Assembly (NCBI GenBank): GCA_905479905.1
Contig: CAJQOK010000360.1
Coordinates: 1 to 9,699, forward strand
Reading direction: 5' to 3'
From: an uncultured Aliterella sp.
Lineage (GTDB): Bacteria > Cyanobacteriota > Cyanobacteriia > Cyanobacteriales > Chroococcidiopsidaceae
DNA: 9,699 nucleotides
Part shown: one piece after another, positions 6,833-9,699 of the stretch
How the letters are laid out: each line of letters starts with the position of its first letter
Position numbering within the stretch: position 1 is the first letter of the stretch
Notes under the pieces: model-generated
The model's database searches: none
Seen by the model: only the letters and a program-made list of their open reading frames with translations
Told to the model about the DNA's origin: nothing
Translations under genes and position numbers: made by a program

Positions 6833-7196
6833 ATGATTGGCTTTTTAATTTCTGTTGTCGTAATCGCAATTAGTCTATTAATCATTTCAAAGCTACCCAC
6901 AGGCGTTGAAGTTGATAATCCTTGGATTGCGCTGCTCGCTGGGGCAATTATTGGTGCATTCAATGGCTTCTGGAGTTTGTTTCCGGCATTGGCTCAAAAC
7001 AATCAATGCCCTCTTTAGTTTGGGGTTGATTCCCTTAATTGGCAGCATAATTGTTTTTGGTTTAGCCGCTTGGTTAGTTGAGGGATTTCGCTTGAGATGG
7101 GGAATTGGCAGTGCAATTTTAGGAGCGATCGCCCTGAGCATTGTCAACTCAATTTTGTTTTTTGTTTTACGTCAGACAGGCTTGGTTGCTGTTTAA
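6833..7196 (+). pseudogene. Phage-holin-family (PF04020) membrane protein, frameshifted
   Basis: AAGGAG lies 7 bases before the ATG at 6833. The first frame reads MIGFLISVVVIAISLLIISKLPTGVEVDNPW... up to about GAFNGFWSLFP, then enters unrelated residues and stops at TAG 7016-7018. The rest of the family pattern continues in the +1 frame: WLKTINALFSLGLIPLIGS, GLAAWLVEGFRLRWG and ALSIVNSILFFVLRQ, to TAA at 7194-7196. Joined, they give about 120 residues with four membrane segments, the length and spacing of cyanobacterial PF04020 proteins (small membrane proteins of unknown role, not true lysis holins). The break lies between about 6960 and 7000 and is explained by one extra base (or two lost). 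I see no classical slippery heptamer. A sequencing error, a fresh inactivating mutation or programmed frameshifting are all possible; the well-conserved second half suggests the change is recent. Confidence 0.82.
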
Positions 7197-7252
7197 GTCA
7201 AGTTATGCTTGAAGCGCGTTCATTGCCAAGGACAGTGCTACAAAATAATGTT

Positions 7253-7266
7253 CTCTTTTAAAAGAG
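7253..7266. repeat. Perfect 14-bp palindrome
   Basis: CTCTTTTAAAAGAG is its own reverse complement with no loop, so it suits a dimeric DNA-binding protein better than an RNA hairpin. It lies 57 bases after the holin-family stop and overlaps the end of the doubtful minus-strand ORF. AT-rich palindromes of this length can arise by chance. Confidence 0.3.
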
Positions 7267-7464
7267 GAGACAACAAAACTCCGACGGTAGGAAGTGGGAT
7301 TTGCCAATAGCATGATAGTCAAAATCATCACTGGTAATGTATTTAATACCGTTGCTAATACTATACATATAAGCGTCAGCAAGAAGAATTGCCAGATTTG
7401 GCAATAAATGTAGAGACAGACTAAATAAAAACAAATAAGCTGAGGTTTCCTCTTTTATAATCAT
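7258..7464 (-). pseudogene. Possible fragment of a PIN-domain (VapC-like) protein
   Basis: A 68-codon minus-strand frame from an ATG at 7464. Its middle reads NLAILLADAYMYSISNGIKYITSDDFDYHA. This resembles the C-terminal half of PIN-domain nucleases, where an (L/A)DA..YA.A...G..(L/I)(V/I)TSD.DF pattern carries the last conserved acidic residues. The segment between the Asp-Ala and the Thr-Ser-Asp is about two residues shorter than usual. The N-terminal half of a PIN domain with its first catalytic Asp is absent, and there is no Shine-Dalgarno or neighbouring antitoxin gene. If real, it is a remnant of a toxin-antitoxin locus and not a working gene. It may also be a chance ORF. Confidence 0.25.
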
Positions 7465-7616
7465 AGGAGCCTTTTTTTAAGATTAAACCTATCAATAATT
7501 TCCATGTAAGTTTTAGAAAGAAGTAATTTACTGAAGTATTAAATCGAAACTTACCTTCATGAACGCTAAATTTATCTTCATTATCGTCGCTATTTGCGAT
7601 CGCCAAAAATAAAATT

Positions 7617-9020
7617 ATGTCTATTTGGACAATAAAAAACAAGCTAAGACTGCATTCCACGCAAGTTTTAGATGTAATCTTGATAGCGAGTTTAATTGTA
7701 GTTGTAGTAGTTGCAGGCAAAGTAGTTGCTCAGGAAACTGCCCCTACGCCTACTACACCTCAAAATACAACTGCTTCTCCTCAAAAAAATAACTCTGCCT
7801 TAACTCCATCGGATGGGGTATACTTTGCCGATATTCTTGTTAGAGGAAAGCCTGTATTTCAGGTTGGGAGCTTATCAGATTTAAGCGCCAGCGATCGTGC
7901 GCAGATTGTGAATCGACGGATTGCCAGCTTTCTAGTACAGTCCGAAGCTGGGGGAGCAGTTACTGTAGAACCCGATTCAACAAGAGGCATAGCTCTTTTA
8001 AAATTTAATAACCGAGTTTTGATGACTGTGACTGGTCAAGATGCCCAAGACTTTAACACGACGGTAGAAGCTCTAGCAGGGCAGTGGGCAAATCAATTAA
8101 ATCAGGCATTTAAGCAACCACCGTTTGCAATTGACGTTGGGCAAAGACTTTGGAGTACATTGCGCTCCTTTCAACGCGACACTATTAATAGCTTACCTTC
8201 CTTGATAGGAACGCTATTAACGCTAGGAGCAACTTGGTTGATAGCCCGGATTTTACGCCGCCTTACTTTGGTAGGGACACAACAGTGGCAAGGGAATGAT
8301 GACTCCAAACTCTTAGTAAGTCGTATTGTATATGGCGGCGTTTGGGTCGCAGGTAGTGTTGTTGCTTTGGGAGTCTTGGGGCTAGACTTTACCACCTTAT
8401 TTGGAACGCTAGGTTTGACGAGTGTGGTGATTGGGTTTAGCGTGCGGGATGTTTTAAGCAATTACTTTTCGGGAATTATTTTGCTTGCTTCTCATCCTTT
8501 CCGGCTGGGCGATCAAATTATCATTAAAGAGTTTGAAGGAACAGTTAAACAAATTGAATTGCGGGCAACAACCCTTCTCACTTACGATGGACGCACCGTT
8601 TATATTCCCAATCAAGAAGTCTTTAGTGCCGTCATTACTAATAATACTGTCTCCGGCAAGCGCCGCACTTCTGTAAGTGTGGGCATTACTTATGACACAG
8701 ATATTAACACTGTCAAAAAAATTTTGAATGATGCTGTCTTGAAAGTTGTAGGAGTCGAATTAGAACCAAAGCCTATAATTTTAGTCCGCGAATTGGCTAC
8801 GGGTACAGTTAATATTGAAGTGCGATTTTGGGTTAATTCTCAACGGCTACCATTTATAGAAATGACATCTTTGGCGACACAGGCAATCAAAGAATCATTG
8901 CGGCAAGCAGAAATTAAATTAATCACCGTACCACAAATTAAAGTTATTCAACTTACTGACAATATCAATCGTACAGATAATAGCGATCGCCGTGAAGCTA
9001 ACAATGAGCGATCGAACTGA
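7617..9020 (+). CDS. MscS-family mechanosensitive ion channel with a periplasmic N-terminal domain
   Basis: A 467-residue inner-membrane channel that would open under membrane tension and release ions and solutes during hypoosmotic shock. A signal-peptide-like helix spans 18-36 with a likely cleavage after Ala38 (VVA-QE). A Thr/Pro/Gln-rich stretch and a periplasmic domain (~65-170, DGVYFADILVRGKPVFQVG) follow. Membrane helices lie at ~192-212 and ~236-258, and the pore-lining helix at ~262-291 carries GLTSVVIGFSVRDVLSNYF. The MscS beta-domain follows (HPFRLGDQIII, EFEGTVKQIELRATTLLTYDGRTVYIPNQ, 293-333), then the alpha/beta C-terminus to ~447 and a polar tail. The extra N-terminal domain makes it longer than E. 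coli MscS (286 residues). The ATG at 7617 has no Shine-Dalgarno, and a HIP1 site sits 13 bases upstream. A second HIP1 site falls near the C-terminus (8983-8990). It is probably transcribed on its own. Confidence 0.93.
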   Translation: MSIWTIKNKLRLHSTQVLDVILIASLIVVVVVAGKVVAQETAPTPTTPQNTTASPQKNNSALTPSDGVYFADILVRGKPVFQVGSLSDLSASDRAQIVNRRIASFLVQSEAGGAVTVEPDSTRGIALLKFNNRVLMTVTGQDAQDFNTTVEALAGQWANQLNQAFKQPPFAIDVGQRLWSTLRSFQRDTINSLPSLIGTLLTLGATWLIARILRRLTLVGTQQWQGNDDSKLLVSRIVYGGVWVAGSVVALGVLGLDFTTLFGTLGLTSVVIGFSVRDVLSNYFSGIILLASHPFRLGDQIIIKEFEGTVKQIELRATTLLTYDGRTVYIPNQEVFSAVITNNTVSGKRRTSVSVGITYDTDINTVKKILNDAVLKVVGVELEPKPIILVRELATGTVNIEVRFWVNSQRLPFIEMTSLATQAIKESLRQAEIKLITVPQIKVIQLTDNINRTDNSDRREANNERSN

Positions 9021-9094
9021 ATCATCTATATTTGAGGGACAGATATTTCAAGCATCATCATTGCAGTATATTGTTTAGGCAAGATTGAAAATAA

Positions 9095-9158
9095 AGCTAT
9101 TCAACAGCGTGTCAAGACAAGCATTTTGAGTAGTGAACTGCCAAGCTGTTGAATAGCT
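9095..9158. repeat. 64-bp element with perfect 14-bp terminal inverted repeats
   Basis: AGCTATTCAACAGC (9095-9108) and GCTGTTGAATAGCT (9145-9158) are exact reverse complements, separated by 36 bases. One base further out on each side is a TA dinucleotide (9092-9093 and 9160-9161), as would be left by a TA-targeting transposon. The loop is too long for an ordinary terminator and no T-run follows. A miniature or internally deleted mobile element, or a structured RNA, are the leading readings. Confidence 0.5.
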
Positions 9159-9381
9159 CTAAGTATATAGGAGCGATCGCCTAGACGACTTATGATACTT
9201 GGACAAAGAATGTCTCTCAAAGGGTTGATTTAGGATTATGGCTTAACAAGTAATTTTTTAACTATGACATCGTTAATTAAAACACTAAAGTTGTGTTTGC
9301 AAGGCTTGTTCCAGAGTTGAGTCTACAAAATTACTTAGTTCAAAGTACCGTCTCATTTTTGTAAAGCTTCATTCGATGCTC

Positions 9382-9399
9382 TTAATTATCCATAATTAA
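9382..9399. promoter_or_regulatory. AT-rich perfect dyad upstream of the general-stress relic
   Basis: TTAATTAT (9382-9389) and ATAATTAA (9392-9399) are exact reverse complements around CC. The dyad sits 6 bases before the AGGAG of the relic gene, and a possible TTGTAA (-35) lies about 18 bases upstream of it. It could be an operator overlapping the -10 region or leader. The base composition makes chance formation possible. Confidence 0.35.
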
Positions 9400-9414
9400 T
9401 TTTTCAGGAGTAAA

Positions 9415-9552
9415 ATAGCTTCTACTCAAGACAAACACGCTGTTGGTATATTTTCTAGCCGCAATACAGCAGAACAGGCGCTCAAGGAACTCAAAGATAC
9501 TGGTTTTACCATAAATAAAATTTCTGTATTTACCAAAGACTCCGGTGAGGGT
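9415..9552 (+). pseudogene. General stress protein (YflT domain) relic: lost start codon and truncated by an IS
   Basis: Behind an AGGAG (9406-9410) the frame begins ATA GCT TCT ACT where cyanobacterial homologues have ATG GCT. It reads ASTQDKHAVGIFSSRNTAEQ, then ALKELKDTGFTINKISVFTK. This is the start of the YflT/general stress protein 17M domain (PF11181) found in low-temperature-induced proteins such as Lti46.2 (VGVF..R..AEQALHELRDSGF...KVSVIAKD). After about KDSGE the homology stops at the edge of an insertion sequence, and the frame drifts to a TAG at 9640-9642. An in-frame TAA at 9397 excludes an upstream start. Two lesions therefore inactivate the gene: an ATG-to-ATA change and a truncation. 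ATA can initiate very weakly, so a little product is not strictly excluded. The exact right boundary is uncertain by roughly 20 bases. Confidence 0.75.
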
Positions 9553-9699
9553 AAGGAACCAGGGATAATTCATTCTAGAAGGGAAAATAGTTTGTCGATG
9601 TCATGGGCAAGAAATCGTTCAGCTTTGGTTAGAGAATCATAGCCAGACATTCGAGCAAGATTGATGGCGATATTGCGAATAATAGACCAATTGGTAGCA
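9550..9699 (-). mobile_element. Right end of an insertion sequence (runs off the window)
   Basis: The homology to the general stress gene ends near 9545-9555. A minus-strand transposase-like reading frame ends at 9570, leaving a non-coding IS end of about 15-25 bases. The terminal inverted repeat cannot be defined because the other IS end is outside the window. Target-site duplication likewise cannot be checked. Confidence 0.6.
9570..9699 (-). CDS. Transposase, C-terminal 42 residues (partial)
   Basis: The minus strand is open from the right edge to a TGA at 9570-9572. It encodes ATNWSIIRNIAINLARMSGY followed by DSLTKAERFLAHDIDKLF and SLLE. A short Asn-Trp-Ser...Arg-Asn-Ile-Ala-Ile-Asn-Leu helix near the C-terminus is a recurring feature of DDE transposases of the IS4/ISAs1 groups, where it follows the catalytic Glu. 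The visible part contains no catalytic residue, so the family is not certain and the completeness of the gene is unknown. The stop lies within 25 bases of the point where the interrupted stress gene ends, as expected for a transposase reading toward the IS end. Confidence 0.6.
   Translation of the reverse strand, partial: ATNWSIIRNIAINLARMSGYDSLTKAERFLAHDIDKLFSLLE

Larger units (their letters stand above)
7197..7616. other. Intergenic gap before the MscS gene
   Basis: The gap holds a 14-bp perfect palindrome (7253-7266), a doubtful minus-strand ORF with a PIN-domain-like stretch (7258-7464) and a HIP1 site (7596-7603). Nothing else recognisable is seen on either strand; the longer minus-strand frame that crosses into the MscS gene looks like non-coding AT-rich sequence. 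Confidence 0.5.
9021..9414. other. Gene-free gap after the MscS gene
   Basis: No gene is seen. The gap holds a 64-bp element with 14-bp terminal inverted repeats (9095-9158), a HIP1 site (9173-9180) and an AT-rich dyad just before the general-stress relic (9382-9399). No rho-independent terminator follows the MscS stop. Confidence 0.6.

Noticed and set aside
6985..7000. Programmed frameshift slippery site in the holin-family gene
   Set aside because: The required shift is +1, and the region shows neither a slippery heptamer nor a CUU-UGA type signal, so a plain indel is the simpler reading.
7421..7720. 99-codon minus-strand ORF overlapping the MscS start
   Set aside because: Overlaps a confident gene on the other strand, AT-rich low-complexity content, no family resemblance.
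9382..9573. 63-codon minus-strand ORF whose ATG overlaps the transposase stop (ATGA)
   Set aside because: It is the antisense shadow of the YflT relic and the non-coding IS end; the ATGA overlap is coincidental.
1..9699. CRISPR array, tRNA or rRNA genes, prophage structural genes or a defence system
   Set aside because: No regularly spaced repeats, no cloverleaf or rRNA sequence, and no phage or defence genes apart from a misnamed holin family and a weak PIN-like fragment.

Overview
The window looks like chromosomal DNA of a cyanobacterium. The evidence is six perfect copies of the cyanobacterial HIP1 octamer (GCGATCGC), moderate-to-low GC, and several families typical of cyanobacteria: DUF3611, a PRC-barrel/YsnF-AvaK protein, a GH100 alkaline/neutral invertase and an HtrA/HhoA-type protease remnant. 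The AvaK-like and invertase genes suggest a Nostoc- or Chroococcidiopsis-like lineage, but I cannot name a genus from sequence alone.

Layout. The left end is on the minus strand: the N-terminal part of a DUF3611 membrane protein running off the edge (1-500), preceded by a decayed HhoA-like serine protease (609-929). Everything from 1176 to 9020 is on the plus strand: an AvaK/YsnF-like stress protein (1176-2093), a cytochrome P450 (2423-3784), an NAD(P)H-dependent FMN reductase (4029-4607), a GH100 invertase (4676-6052), an HdeD/DUF308 membrane protein (6210-6767), a frameshifted phage-holin-family (PF04020) gene (6833-7196) and an MscS-type mechanosensitive channel (7617-9020). The right end holds the first part of a YflT-type general stress protein gene (from 9415) that has an ATA where its ATG should be. 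It is cut off by an insertion sequence whose transposase C-terminus enters on the minus strand (9570-9699).

Function. The intact genes fit an envelope and stress theme (HdeD, MscS, AvaK-like, general stress remnant) plus unrelated metabolic genes (P450, flavin reductase, invertase). They are separated by gaps of 64 to 420 bp. They may not form one operon, although FMN reductase-invertase (68 bp) and HdeD-holin (65 bp) could each be cotranscribed.

I do not see a coherent new defence, toxin or biosynthetic system. The unusual content is gene decay (five probable relics or broken genes in under 10 kb), a 45-bp P450-like scar inside the leader of the HdeD gene, a well-formed sigma70-type promoter with a perfect dyad in its spacer, and a 64-bp element with perfect 14-bp terminal inverted repeats.
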